A DNA stretch of 12,233 nucleotides from Flectobacillus sp. (GTDB taxonomy: Bacteria; Bacteroidota; Bacteroidia; Cytophagales; Spirosomataceae): contig JARXAV010000230.1 of NCBI GenBank assembly GCA_029865665.1, forward strand, positions 1-12,233, written 5' to 3'. A model generated the notes under the pieces. The model made no database searches, was not told the origin of the DNA, and saw only the letters and a list, made by a program, of their open reading frames with translations. Numbering within the stretch: position 1 is the stretch's first letter; every line of letters begins with the position of its first letter. The translations under genes were made by a program, and so were the position numbers. Of this stretch, positions 1 through 7,310 are shown piece after piece.

Positions 1-243
1 TTGAGTAAAGTAAGACATGATACAGTTACAAACGATTACCTTGAATTTATTAGTCCTACCAAACTAGTTCTTCATAGAAAAAAACAAAATGTATATTATA
101 ATTGCAGCTTTCAATTCAGCGGACAAAATTCATATCTTCAATTAGACCCATATCAAAACGGAGAAGAATTTATTTACGGACATAGCTTCGTAATAATTCA
201 GTTAGGTAAGAATACAATGAAACTGTCACGAGGCTTTCCGTGA
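1..243 (+). CDS. 3' end of an unrecognised gene (5' partial)
   Basis: An open frame enters from the left edge and stops with TGA at 241-243, giving the last 80 residues of a protein. The TTG at base 1 is probably an internal codon, since the frame is still open at the edge. The visible part is polar and looks beta-rich, with alternating hydrophobic residues (FVIIQL) near the end. It has no signal peptide, membrane segment or motif that I recognise. It lies upstream of the TraB-like gene on the same strand, with 86 bases between its stop and that gene's preferred start. Codon use is AT-rich like its neighbours. The function is unknown, and being real coding sequence is likely but not certain because the frame is short. 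Confidence 0.45.
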   Translation: MSKVRHDTVTNDYLEFISPTKLVLHRKKQNVYYNCSFQFSGQNSYLQLDPYQNGEEFIYGHSFVIIQLGKNTMKLSRGFP

Positions 244-248
244 GGCAT

Positions 249-316
249 CCTAACCATATATGGCATAGGTATTACCAAAAGTTTGACAGACGAAACAATA
301 ATGAATGGTTAGCACG
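249..316 (+). repeat. Inverted pair CTAACC/GGTTAG with a GTTAGCAC site before the TraB-like gene
   Basis: CTAACC at 249-254 pairs with GGTTAG at 307-312. The right arm continues as GTTAGCAC (308-315) and ends 15 bases before the preferred ATG of the TraB-like gene. The shape, a short inverse core followed some 50-60 bases later by a GTTR-type core, recalls the ends of an integron attC site. The arms are only six bases, so chance is possible. See the finding on left-boundary sites. Confidence 0.25.
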
Positions 317-329
317 AATCAAAATAATT

Positions 330-1235
330 ATGAAAAATCTATTTACATTGACTTCGATTTTAGTTTTATTTTTTGGCTGTACAAGCTCAGACAAGAAAGA
401 AACTCGGTCTGAACAAAAAGTAAAAAGTGACTCAACACATTTTTACCCAACAGTAAGTTATCTTGAATTGGATCTTGAAAACGGACAACTTCCTTCAAAT
501 CCATACATTTTAGAATTTACAAATGGAAAGAAAAAAATCGTGTTTTGTGGGACAACTCATTTGAGTACATCAGATATTTACAATCCGATGTACTCAAAAA
601 TTGAAGACACTTTTTCCTCTCTCAAACCAAACATTTGTGTAAATGAAGGTGGGGACATTTCTCAAAAAAGTTATGCCTCAAAAAAAGATGCTCTACTCAA
701 AGACGGTGAAATCGGTTTAACCAAGATTTTGGCAGATAGGTTGAAATTAAGGTGTGTAAACGGAGATATGAGTGAAGAGTTTGAATTTAAAAATCTTTTA
801 GAAAAGTATTCAATCGAGGAATTTATTGCTTACGTAGTTAATGAACGCCTGATGTGGGAATTAAAAGATAGGAAACTAGTTAAACAGGAAGATGTTGAAA
901 AAGAGTATAAAAAATTTATTGAGGGTTACATCATAAAGTTAGGTAAGGTAAATCTCTCTAAAAATCAGCAATCATTTGTCTTTTTTAAGACAAGTTTTGA
1001 GAAAATACTTGGAAGACCTTTTGATATAAATAGACCAGAGCCAACAAATCCATTTGAGCCAAAAGGTAAGTTTCAAGAAATAGGTCGGTATTCTAAGCAA
1101 ATACGAGACCAAAACTTATTGGCAACGATTGACAAGTTATTGGATACGAACGATAAAGTGTTTATTGTATTTGGTGGTTGGCATTTGCTTACGTGCAAAC
1201 CAGGACTTGAAGAAATAATAAACCGAAATAGATAA
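330..1235 (+). CDS. TraB/TIKI-like (EreA/ChaN/GumN superfamily) lipoprotein
   Basis: A 301-residue protein with a lipoprotein signal at residues 1-17 (hydrophobic LFTLTSILVLFF, then GC with Cys17), so the mature protein is probably lipid-anchored and faces the periplasm or cell surface. The body carries the sparse motifs of the TraB/TIKI/GumN group: GTTH at 74-77, an acidic Glu in VNEGG near residue 106, an Arg in the RDQN helix near 259, and GGWH at 282-285. In this group the paired GxxH motifs and the Glu are thought to form a metal or catalytic site; some members (TIKI) are proteases. The ATG at 330 is chosen because it starts the signal peptide. A GTG at 240 overlaps the upstream stop but would add 30 charged residues before that signal. 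The substrate is unknown. The superfamily is fairly secure; the biochemical role is not. Confidence 0.65.
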   Translation: MKNLFTLTSILVLFFGCTSSDKKETRSEQKVKSDSTHFYPTVSYLELDLENGQLPSNPYILEFTNGKKKIVFCGTTHLSTSDIYNPMYSKIEDTFSSLKPNICVNEGGDISQKSYASKKDALLKDGEIGLTKILADRLKLRCVNGDMSEEFEFKNLLEKYSIEEFIAYVVNERLMWELKDRKLVKQEDVEKEYKKFIEGYIIKLGKVNLSKNQQSFVFFKTSFEKILGRPFDINRPEPTNPFEPKGKFQEIGRYSKQIRDQNLLATIDKLLDTNDKVFIVFGGWHLLTCKPGLEEIINRNR

Positions 1236-1243
1236 TAACTGTT

Positions 1244-1264
1244 ACCAATAACGAAGCATTCGTG
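1244..1264 (+). repeat. Gene-end boundary motif, copy 1 (ACCAATAA, 6 bases, ATTCGTG)
   Basis: ACCAATAA at 1244-1251 is followed after six bases by ATTCGTG at 1258-1264, just past the TraB-like stop codon. The same two blocks with the same spacing lie just past the stop of the SUKH gene at 11942-11962. Within the 21-base stretch the two copies differ at three positions. The GCATTC part of copy 1 also pairs with GAATGC at 1289-1294. The role is unknown; a recombination boundary or a shared 3' untranslated signal are both possible. Confidence 0.4.
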
Positions 1265-1342
1265 ATGGCCACAAGCTAAGTCATGAAGGAATGCGAGAGG
1301 CTCAGTATTGAACTTAATCTGGGGCGTACGGTTAGTCTAACT

Positions 1343-1351
1343 GTTGGCTTC
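1343..1351 (+). other. GTTGGCTTC core-like site in gene-free sequence
   Basis: GTTGGCTTC follows GTCTAAC by one base and comes after ACGGTTA, a block also found before the site at 11197-11205. No gene starts after it. It is listed as one of four GTTRGC-type sites in gene-free DNA. A six-base core is expected several times by chance in a window of this size, so this entry alone is weak. Confidence 0.2.
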
Positions 1352-1380
1352 GGGAGTTTTTTATGTTTTATCATTTTATA

Positions 1381-1424
1381 CTAATCAGTCGTAGGTTTCG
1401 TGAAGGATTCCTACGACTAGTTAG
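1381..1424. repeat. Strong inverted repeat, 15-base arms
   Basis: The arms are 1381-1395 and 1410-1424. The inner nine bases (AGTCGTAGG / CCTACGACT) pair perfectly, two bases mismatch, and the outer four (CTAA / TTAG) pair again, around a 14-base loop. There is no T-run on either side, so it is not a typical rho-independent terminator. It sits between the cassette-like end of the TraB-like gene and the 3' end of the symporter remnant. It could be a transcript-end structure, a protein site, or a relic of a mobile element end. Confidence 0.55.
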
Positions 1425-1469
1425 TGGTGAGTCATTGAAAGGAATAAATAGCTAAAATAGGGCAACGTT

Positions 1470-2012
1470 TTAAGCAAAAAAGAACATAATCCACACCATT
1501 GCCGAAGTCAATAATCCTGCAAAATATCTGATTCATAAAATGGGATTTCTTCTTTTTCTCTCTTCAAATACCACAAAAATAAACCCATACACACAATAGA
1601 AGCGGGTGTCGCAACCATTTGTGGGCTGATTACGTGGGTAATGGCAAGCAAAATGAAAGGAATTTGGGTAATGGAAAAGCCTAATAAAGCTCCGCCAATA
1701 CCTGATAAAGAAATTTCCAAATCGTATTCATGCACTTTGCCCTTGCCAATACTATTGAGGTATTTTGAAAGAAAAACTACCAAAATTGAGCCTATCGTGA
1801 AGATACTGAAAACTCGATACAGAAAATTGAAGGTTTCGCCAAACGTTTCTTTGATGAAAGGAATATTGATTGACCAAGGTATTTTCATAAACCCAGTCGC
1901 AACCCAATCCAATAAAGGGAGAACCTGCCAAGACTATAACAGCCGCAATGGGATTAGTCGGTTTCCAAAGCACTCCCCAAAAGAAAACCACCACCAATCT
2001 AGATATGTAGAA
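1470..2012 (-). pseudogene. Sodium:solute symporter (SSS family), C-terminal remnant with two frameshifts
   Basis: Reading the minus strand, one frame from about 2012 gives YIS, then VVFFWGVLWKPTNP and VIVLAGSPFIG, the conserved WG.LWK.TNP helix region of sodium:solute symporters. Near 1905-1925 the sense moves to another frame (DWVATG, then PWSINIPFI and several membrane helices ending in LFLWYLKREKEE). Near 1517-1530 it returns to the first frame and ends as AGLLTSAMVWIMFFFA with a stop at 1470-1472, a normal C-terminus for this family. The two shifts compensate each other. About 180 residues remain from a family of roughly 500-600, and upstream of 2012 the frame soon meets a stop. It is therefore a truncated, frameshifted pseudogene that cannot make a transporter. 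Sequencing errors could explain the shifts but not the missing N-terminal two thirds. Confidence 0.75.
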
Positions 2013-2059
2013 GAATTAGAAAGCTCATTAAATCTTTTTCGTGAAACTCCCTTTACTGT

Positions 2060-2098
2060 AAAATACCCCAACATACTGAAGTACATTGGGGTATTTTT
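2060..2098 (-). terminator. Hairpin terminator after the surface-protein gene
   Basis: AAAATACCCCAA (2060-2071) pairs with TTGGGGTATTTT (2086-2097) around a 14-base loop. Read on the minus strand it is a GC-cored stem followed by T residues, about 50 bases beyond the stop of the 1151-residue surface-protein gene. The plus strand also has a T-run (2094-2098), so it could work in both directions. Confidence 0.75.
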
Positions 2099-2146
2099 AG
2101 TTGTCTAATTCAGTCCAACGGTGTTGTTTTATACAGTAATTGACCT

Positions 2147-5100
2147 TTAGTTCTTCTTTAATTGAATCCCTAAACAATTAGGAGAATTACAAGGGGTATT
2201 ACATACTGTTGAATTTAAGACTACTTGTATATCCGTAAAACAGTTTGCACTACCATTATATACTCGGACATAGTAGGTCGTCGGAGCGGTAGGATTAGCG
2301 ATTCCTTGTATGGTTAAGTTTGAACCAGTAAAACTAATTGCTGAGCTATAGCTAAAGGCGGAGGTGTCCGTGCCATAACTATAACTTAAACCATTAGTGA
2401 TGCTAGACAAGTATAAACTGGCATCGTTACTCGCATTAGATCCTATACAAGTTGAAGGAGTGGCTGTGAGTGTTCCTAGGGTTGGCTTGATACAACAATT
2501 AGTACCTGCAACAATAACTACTGGACAACAAGTACTATCTTTACAGATACCCCCAGAAGATAATGAGGTATAACTATACGTTCCAATACTGGTAACTAAT
2601 AGGGAGTTTGCAGCCCCTTCTGGCAAGGCAATTGCTACTCCATTTTTAAACCACTGAATTCCTGTAGCACCAATGCTTGTGCTTAATGTATAACTTTCGC
2701 CAGGACAAAGTTGGTATGTTGTATTTGGACAAGTAAAACAAAGCATCGGTTCTAGTATCACTTGAACTGTTTTATAGCAGACATCTCTACCATTATATAT
2801 TCTAATGTAGTAAGTAGTCGGAACATTTGGATTAGCTAAGCCACTAATATTAATCGTAGAACCTGAAAACGATGTTGCTGCTGCGTAAGAAAAAGCGAGT
2901 GTATCTGTGCCGTAGCTATATTTATTTCCTCCAGAAATTCCAGCGATATCTATCTTACCATCGCTATTAGCCGTGGCTCCATTACAAGTAACTTTCGTAG
3001 CAAGAGGCGTTCCTACTACAGGTGGTGTACAAGCACAAGATGTCGGGGTTAATACTACTTGAACCGTTGTAAAGCATGCGTCTAAAGCATTATATACTCG
3101 AATGTAATAGGTTGTCGCCGCACTAGGGTTTGTCAGACCTAAAATATTAATCGTAGAACCAGACAATGCCGTTGCAGATGCATAAGTAAAGCTAGTAGTG
3201 TCTGTTCCATAGCTATATTTATCACCTCCTACTATTCCTGAAATAGCTATTGTAGCATCATTGTTAGCAACCAACCCAGTACACGTAGCAGCAGTAGCTA
3301 CAGGAGTTCCTACCGTAGGAGGCACGCAAATAAATCCAATGTCATAGCTATGAATGTTTTGACCAGAACCTGCTGTTTTTAATGAAATTGTTGGAATACC
3401 CGACACCAAAAAAGCATCATTATTAGTCATCGTGGTATTGGAGTTAACCGCACCAGATGTTTCACCAAGTGCTGTGGTTACATCAACTAAATGAATACCC
3501 GCCACCGAAGGGTCAGTACCGATACTAGTAACTTTTATTTGATAGTTCGTAAACGGATTTATACTAACATTATAAGCTATTCCTGTTGCATCGGTACCTG
3601 CATCTGATGAGAAAAAGTATCTTCCATCTGTATCGGTAGTCGTTGACCCAAGCACCGTTGTTCCTGTTGCATCGTATAATTTAACGGTTACGCCCACCAA
3701 AGGTTCTTCGTCTGCCCCTTGAATACCATCTTTGTTGCTATCTTTCCATACTCGATTTCCAATTTCGATTGGCTGAGGAGCACAAGCTAATTCTACCGTT
3801 CCTAAACCTCCGGCTTTTCCGAAAGTGACACCTCCATCACCTGTGGTTGAGTAAATTTGGTAACGTTTGGCAGTTTGTCCATTATCAGTACTAAACCACG
3901 ATGTTCCGCCAGACCATGTGGAAAGTGGATCCATCACAGTTGTTAATATCTCCTTCTTACCAGAAATCGTAAACGTACTTCCTTGAATTGTCTCTTGATG
4001 TATTTCAACAGGAGGCTGACCACTCGTTAAAATTCCAGTAAATTGATCATTACAGAAAAACTCTCCATTACCTGGCCCTTGGTTATTTCCTACTCCACAA
4101 CCTGTGGATGCTGTAGGCCCTGTACCCACAACGCCATTATTTTCAAGCGTCCAAACTCCACTAATATTTCTTAACCGTAACACATCCCCACCAATATAGC
4201 CATTAAACGTTGAAGTAGTTCCTGTTGTCCCTCTTTGTTTGTAGCCTAATTGATGCCCTGCTCTATCCATAAACGTTAGCACCAAATCCCCATCATCAAT
4301 AAAATCAATGTCAGACAACATAGGCTGTGGTAACATGGTTCTTTGACCAGCGGCAGAAGAAGCCCCAACGTACATGGATGTAAAATCACTTATCCACGGA
4401 TTCCATTTAGCAGGAGTTTCTAAGGTATGTACTTTCCCTTTGGCATAATCGAGTGAAAAAGAAACTAACGGAGTGGTATTAAACGTACCTATTTCAGGAT
4501 CAAAGACATAGACGTACGCAAACATATCGCTTAATGTTCCGCCTGATTCTCCTGTACAAACCATTCCTACATAAACCTTATTTTGGTAATATTTTATGGC
4601 AAAAGGTCTTGCTGCACCACCCGTACAATTGGGAGTAGGCAAGCTAATTTGTGTAATATCACTACTCACAATACTTGCTCCAGCTTTGGCAGGTGTACCA
4701 ATCGTAATTTTCATTAATTTATTCTCATATAAATTGACCGTATAAAGTGCTGTTCCATCATCCGAAATGCTCATCCCGCCTAAGCCTACTTTACCGACTA
4801 AGTCAAAGGCTGCTGAATCATTACTTGAACTTGTTGGAGTTGAAGGTAAACTCCTCGTACCTAAGAGCGATTGTCCTAAATCTATCCCTAAGTTTTCTAA
4901 ATCAACATAAAGACTATTAACAGGTGCGGTTACTGAACCCGAAAAATCAGAAGTAAAAACACCTCCAAGACCTGCACTCGTTAAGCCCACGTGACGTTTG
5001 AGTAAAGCCCCCATGAATAACTTTTTAGATTCTCGTTGATAGGCTGCCCCCCAAACAGGGCCAATTTCCGAAGCAATAGCCAAGTGTGTAGGAGCTGTAG

Positions 5101-5602
5101 TAGATTGATCAGCAATGCCATAAGGGAACGAAACCAAAGCATCATAAGTACCACTCACTCCTGTACCAGTAGGTATAGGATCACCACTTACATAACAAGC
5201 AACAATGACATTGGGCGTTCCTGGGCAATAATCAGCAGGGGAATTCACCCCTAAATTGACATTGGTTAAACCTCCACTTGGTACAGTTAAAAACTGAGTA
5301 ACGGTATTACTAATCGCACCTTTTGTTGCATAAAAAGGTGCTGGTACATCAAATTCTAAACGAATTTTACCCGTAATGCCTGCAATTAAGTATGTACCAT
5401 CTGAGGCAGTAGTCCCACTCCCTAAAAGAGCGTTGGAGGCATTGTATGCTTTGACAGTAACACCTGAAAGACCAACCTCAGTCAAAGAGGTTGTCGTGTT
5501 TTGAACTCCATTAATATTGTAATCTTTAAAAACTGTCCCAGCTACTTGAGCAGTAATTTGTAATGAAAACAACGTAAAAAAGATTCCTAGGAAAAGTTTC
5601 AT
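2147..5602 (-). CDS. Secreted modular surface protein with SdrD_B-like domains and three C-terminal repeats
   Basis: A 1151-residue protein with a Sec signal peptide (residues 1-19, ending ITAQ). Residues 20-118 form an SdrD_B-like beta domain ([16 protein letters not shown], then GVTVKAYN and DGTYLIAG). Residues about 120-610 are a long unassigned segment with propeller-like beta strands ([16 protein letters not shown]). A second SdrD_B domain at 611-757 has a calcium-type loop ([17 protein letters not shown]). Three repeats of about 96 residues follow at 760-856, 860-955 and 1038-1134, sharing KYSYGTDT, then SGSTINI and TTYYIRVYN; the first two are roughly 60% identical. An Ig-like segment (956-1035, with WFKNG) separates repeats 2 and 3. 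The protein ends in a short Cys-rich tail (CLGIQLKKN) with no LPXTG and no clear type IX sorting domain. It is probably a secreted or cell-surface adhesion or structural protein; the exact role is unknown. It appears to be transcribed alone, with the hairpin at 2060-2098 as its end. Confidence 0.85.
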   Translation of the reverse strand: MKLFLGIFFTLFSLQITAQVAGTVFKDYNINGVQNTTTSLTEVGLSGVTVKAYNASNALLGSGTTASDGTYLIAGITGKIRLEFDVPAPFYATKGAISNTVTQFLTVPSGGLTNVNLGVNSPADYCPGTPNVIVACYVSGDPIPTGTGVSGTYDALVSFPYGIADQSTTAPTHLAIASEIGPVWGAAYQRESKKLFMGALLKRHVGLTSAGLGGVFTSDFSGSVTAPVNSLYVDLENLGIDLGQSLLGTRSLPSTPTSSSNDSAAFDLVGKVGLGGMSISDDGTALYTVNLYENKLMKITIGTPAKAGASIVSSDITQISLPTPNCTGGAARPFAIKYYQNKVYVGMVCTGESGGTLSDMFAYVYVFDPEIGTFNTTPLVSFSLDYAKGKVHTLETPAKWNPWISDFTSMYVGASSAAGQRTMLPQPMLSDIDFIDDGDLVLTFMDRAGHQLGYKQRGTTGTTSTFNGYIGGDVLRLRNISGVWTLENNGVVGTGPTASTGCGVGNNQGPGNGEFFCNDQFTGILTSGQPPVEIHQETIQGSTFTISGKKEILTTVMDPLSTWSGGTSWFSTDNGQTAKRYQIYSTTGDGGVTFGKAGGLGTVELACAPQPIEIGNRVWKDSNKDGIQGADEEPLVGVTVKLYDATGTTVLGSTTTDTDGRYFFSSDAGTDATGIAYNVSINPFTNYQIKVTSIGTDPSVAGIHLVDVTTALGETSGAVNSNTTMTNNDAFLVSGIPTISLKTAGSGQNIHSYDIGFICVPPTVGTPVATAATCTGLVANNDATIAISGIVGGDKYSYGTDTTSFTYASATALSGSTINILGLTNPSAATTYYIRVYNALDACFTTVQVVLTPTSCACTPPVVGTPLATKVTCNGATANSDGKIDIAGISGGNKYSYGTDTLAFSYAAATSFSGSTINISGLANPNVPTTYYIRIYNGRDVCYKTVQVILEPMLCFTCPNTTYQLCPGESYTLSTSIGATGIQWFKNGVAIALPEGAANSLLVTSIGTYSYTSLSSGGICKDSTCCPVVIVAGTNCCIKPTLGTLTATPSTCIGSNASNDASLYLSSITNGLSYSYGTDTSAFSYSSAISFTGSNLTIQGIANPTAPTTYYVRVYNGSANCFTDIQVVLNSTVCNTPCNSPNCLGIQLKKN
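2201..2491 (-). repeat. Coding repeat 3 of the surface protein
   Basis: Encodes residues about 1038-1134, from KPTLGTL through [13 protein letters not shown] to [15 protein letters not shown]. It has the same pattern as repeats 1 and 2 but is more diverged and lies after an Ig-like insert. Confidence 0.7.
2738..3025 (-). repeat. Coding repeat 2 of the surface protein
   Basis: Encodes residues about 860-955, from [10 protein letters not shown] through [13 protein letters not shown] to [15 protein letters not shown]. It directly follows repeat 1 and is its closest relative, suggesting a recent tandem duplication. Confidence 0.75.
3035..3325 (-). repeat. Coding repeat 1 of the surface protein
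   Basis: Encodes residues about 760-856, from [10 protein letters not shown] through [13 protein letters not shown] to [15 protein letters not shown]. Each repeat has a conserved Cys near its start and another near its end, which could form a disulfide within the unit. Confidence 0.75.
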
Positions 5603-5655
5603 AATTTATTGATGTATTAAGTATAATAAAATTCACGAACACAAAAGAATACTTG

Positions 5656-5672
5656 CTCTATGTTTTATAGAG
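5656..5672 (-). promoter_or_regulatory. Small perfect hairpin upstream of the surface-protein gene
   Basis: CTCTAT (5656-5661) and ATAGAG (5667-5672) pair around a five-base loop, 53 bases before the surface-protein start codon on the minus strand. It could be an operator or a leader hairpin. Arms of six bases are short, so confidence is low. Confidence 0.25.
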
Positions 5673-5919
5673 AGATTGAAATATAAATTAAGCGTGGATG
5701 TAGATAAAATACACATAGTCCTAAGTAAGACATATAACGTTCTTACAAAATGACATGGGCATCTTGAATGAGCTCAAGTAGAGCAAACTCTGCGTGAAGA
5801 GAAAAAATTGACCTAATTGTTTGAATATACTATCATCGGCAGATTGGTCATTACTAATAAACTTAACAAAGACGGATTAAATGACAAATTATGCACTATT
5901 TTTATAACTATACGTTGGT

Positions 5920-5928
5920 GTTAGCATC
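5920..5928 (+). other. GTTAGCATC core-like site in the gene-poor interval
   Basis: GTTAGCATC is preceded by TATACGTTGG and followed 11 bases later by an ATG that opens a 25-residue frame. It differs by one base from GTTGGCATC at 11197-11205 before the SUKH gene. It may mark an old gene-cassette edge; chance is not excluded. Confidence 0.25.
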
Positions 5929-6277
5929 GATTAATTTTATGTCGAAAGCCTCTCATAAAATCGTCAAAAAGTATGCCAGAATATATGAGCTTTTCTCAAA
6001 AAATGACAATTGTTAATAAAAGTGTTTAGACATTCTTTTGCCTAAGAAAATGACCGAGAATACACTGTCCTATTTTACAGGGGATACTTTAGTTCAACAT
6101 CGCATTGGCGTTTATGCACTGATGAATAATCAACAACAATCCTGATAATGTGTGAATGATGTAACTCTTATGTCTAATTGAGTAAGGTTTTGGCATGAAT
6201 AGCGATGATCTTTGTAGCGTAGTTTAAGATTTTTTACAACGAAAAATAATGCAGTATGAAATGTGGAAGTAATAGCG

Positions 6278-6988
6278 ATGGTTACTAATAAGGTTGTAGC
6301 CAAGGTTGTAGATGCAGGTAAAGAATACAAAGCTGGCGATTCAACTATCACTGCATTGAAAGCAAGTACCGTCGAATTAAAGGCTGGCGAACTCTTGCTA
6401 ATTATTGGACCATCTGGTTCTGGTAAGACGACGTTGCTTTCTTTATTCGGCTGTGTGATTTACCCCAGTTTCGGAGAAGTATGGATTGGCAATGTGAAAG
6501 TGAATGAGTTAAGCGAAAGTAAATTAGCTGAATTTCGATTACATAAAATCGGCTTTATTTTTCAACGATTTAATCTAATAGCACCACTTACAGCTTTAGA
6601 AAACGTAATGATGCCACTAATACTGCAAGAGGTTAGTGATAAAGAAGCAAAACTACAAGCAACAGCAGCATTAGTTAAAGTAGGAATGGGCGACCGAATG
6701 AACAACCTATCCAACGATTTAAGCGGAGGACAACAACAACGTGTAGCCATTGCAAGAGCCTTGGTTACTAATCCCGAAATAATGCTTTGCGATGAACCTA
6801 CTGCATCGCTTGACCTTAATAGTGCAGGTATCGTGATGAGGGAATTGAAGGAATTGGCAAAACAAGGAAAGGCCGTTGCGGTGGTTACGCATGATACGAG
6901 GTTGCGACCGTTTGCCGATAGAATTGTATATGTGCTAGATGGTAGTATATCGGACAGACCTGTAGATGAAGAAATAGCGTTAAAATAA
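6278..6988 (+). CDS. ABC exporter ATPase (DevA/LolD/MacB-type)
   Basis: A 236-residue nucleotide-binding subunit of normal length. It has Walker A GPSGSGKTT at residues 44-52, the Q-loop Gln at 96 (FIFQRFNL), the signature LSGGQQQR at 148-155, Walker B IMLCDE at 168-173, and the H-loop His at 205 (VVTH). All catalytic residues are intact. The INLIAPLTALENVMMPL-type stretch after the Q-loop and the lack of a fused membrane domain fit the group that powers FtsX-fold permeases, as in DevA, LolD and MacB. The downstream adaptor, permease and channel point to DevA. The ATG at 6278 is preferred, with GGAAG about 10 bases upstream; a GTG at 6263 would add five residues. The protein acts at the inner face of the cytoplasmic membrane, hydrolysing ATP to drive the permease at 8414-9541. 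The 321-base gap before the adaptor gene is unusual for such loci. Confidence 0.93.
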   Translation: MVTNKVVAKVVDAGKEYKAGDSTITALKASTVELKAGELLLIIGPSGSGKTTLLSLFGCVIYPSFGEVWIGNVKVNELSESKLAEFRLHKIGFIFQRFNLIAPLTALENVMMPLILQEVSDKEAKLQATAALVKVGMGDRMNNLSNDLSGGQQQRVAIARALVTNPEIMLCDEPTASLDLNSAGIVMRELKELAKQGKAVAVVTHDTRLRPFADRIVYVLDGSISDRPVDEEIALK

Positions 6989-7027
6989 GTACTCGTTGAT
7001 AACTAGTTTATGTTATTAATTGTTAAG

Positions 7028-7189
7028 CTGTTTAAACTTTCTAAAAAACATAATTCTTTGATTTATTCTTAGCCTTACTTTTTGTCTTGAAACAAAAAGT
7101 AACAAAAAATTCAAGAATATATAAACTCGCTGCGCTCAAACAGAATATATTCATTGCTTACGCCAGCGGTTCTACGAAAGTTTAAACAG
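7028..7189. mobile_element. MITE/REP-like element with 14-base perfect terminal inverted repeats
   Basis: CTGTTTAAACTTTC at 7028-7041 is the exact reverse complement of GAAAGTTTAAACAG at 7176-7189. Between them are an 11-base perfect hairpin (7075-7085 with 7092-7102), a second arm pair CTTGAA / TTCAAG (7086-7091, 7110-7115) and a third GAATATAT / ATATATTC (7115-7122, 7145-7152). There is no coding capacity and no obvious target duplication at the edges. The inner part, TTACTTTTTGT ... ACAAAAAGTAAC followed by AAACTCGCTGCGCTCAAACA, resembles intergenic repeats I remember from many Bacteroidetes genomes. I read it as a non-autonomous or REP-like repeat. Confidence 0.6.
7075..7102. repeat. Hairpin with 11-base perfect arms inside the element
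   Basis: TTACTTTTTGT (7075-7085) pairs with ACAAAAAGTAA (7092-7102) around the six-base loop CTTGAA. The loop can also pair with TTCAAG at 7110-7115, so two folds compete. It could stall or end transcription between the ATPase and adaptor genes, though the stem is AT-rich. Confidence 0.6.
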
Positions 7190-7245
7190 GTTCTGTGTCA
7201 AAATAGGATATAAGGTGCTAGATAATAGTATTAAAACGTTGAACA

Positions 7246-7310
7246 ACATTAAACCGACGACTACTTAGTGGTTTATCGAAATCTTTGAACATTAAACTGA
7301 CCACTACTTA
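7246..7310 (+). promoter_or_regulatory. Imperfect 22-base direct repeat upstream of the adaptor gene
   Basis: Copies at 7246-7267 and 7289-7310 match at 20 of 22 bases (ACATTAAAC, then GAC, then ACTACTTA) and start 43 bases apart, about four helical turns. Both are preceded by GAAC or AAC, and weaker similarity continues after them. The second copy ends on the A of the adaptor's ATG. The arrangement suits a dimeric activator or repressor binding both sites on one DNA face, or a small local duplication of the leader. Confidence 0.4.

Larger units (their letters stand above)
5603..6277. other. Gene-poor interval between the surface protein and the export locus
   Basis: 675 bases between two divergently transcribed genes, so it should hold promoters for both. 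I see no RNA gene, recognisable coding remnant or clear promoter of the TTTG / TAnnTTTG type. It contains a small hairpin at 5656-5672, a GTTAGCATC site at 5920-5928, and two very short frames: 5939-6016 (25 residues, MSKASHKIVKKYARIYELFS...) and 6050-6145 (31 residues). Neither is convincing as a gene. The first begins 11 bases after the GTTAGCATC site and may be the start of a lost accessory gene. Confidence 0.6.
6989..7309 (+). other. 321-base spacer inside the export locus, filled with repeats
   Basis: No gene is visible here. The spacer contains a 162-base element with terminal inverted repeats (7028-7189), internal hairpins, and a 22-base direct repeat (7246-7267 and 7289-7310). The spacer may separate transcription of the ATPase from that of the other three genes, or reduce read-through. 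Confidence 0.6.

Noticed and set aside
240..332. GTG start at 240 overlapping the stop of the first gene
   Set aside because: It would place 30 charged residues ahead of a textbook lipoprotein signal; the ATG at 330 gives the signal directly.
1641..2108. 155-residue plus-strand open frame
   Set aside because: It lies opposite the symporter remnant, which has clear family motifs on the minus strand; the plus-strand translation is low in recognisable structure and reads as antisense shadow.
5036..5254. 72-residue plus-strand frame inside the surface-protein gene
   Set aside because: Antisense to a long, well-supported coding region and without any family motif.
5939..6016. 25-residue frame as a real small gene
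   Set aside because: Too short, no recognised family and no supporting leader beyond a chance-level GTTAGC site; kept only as a possible relic.
6188..6214. Possible Bacteroidetes promoter (TTTTG and GATCTTTG) before the ATPase gene
   Set aside because: The spacing of 14 bases is short of the usual ~19 and the -7 box lacks its leading TA, so it is not supported.
7028..7189. Insertion sequence or CRISPR-like array
   Set aside because: No transposase frame and no repeated spacer-repeat pattern; only paired ends and hairpins of one short element.
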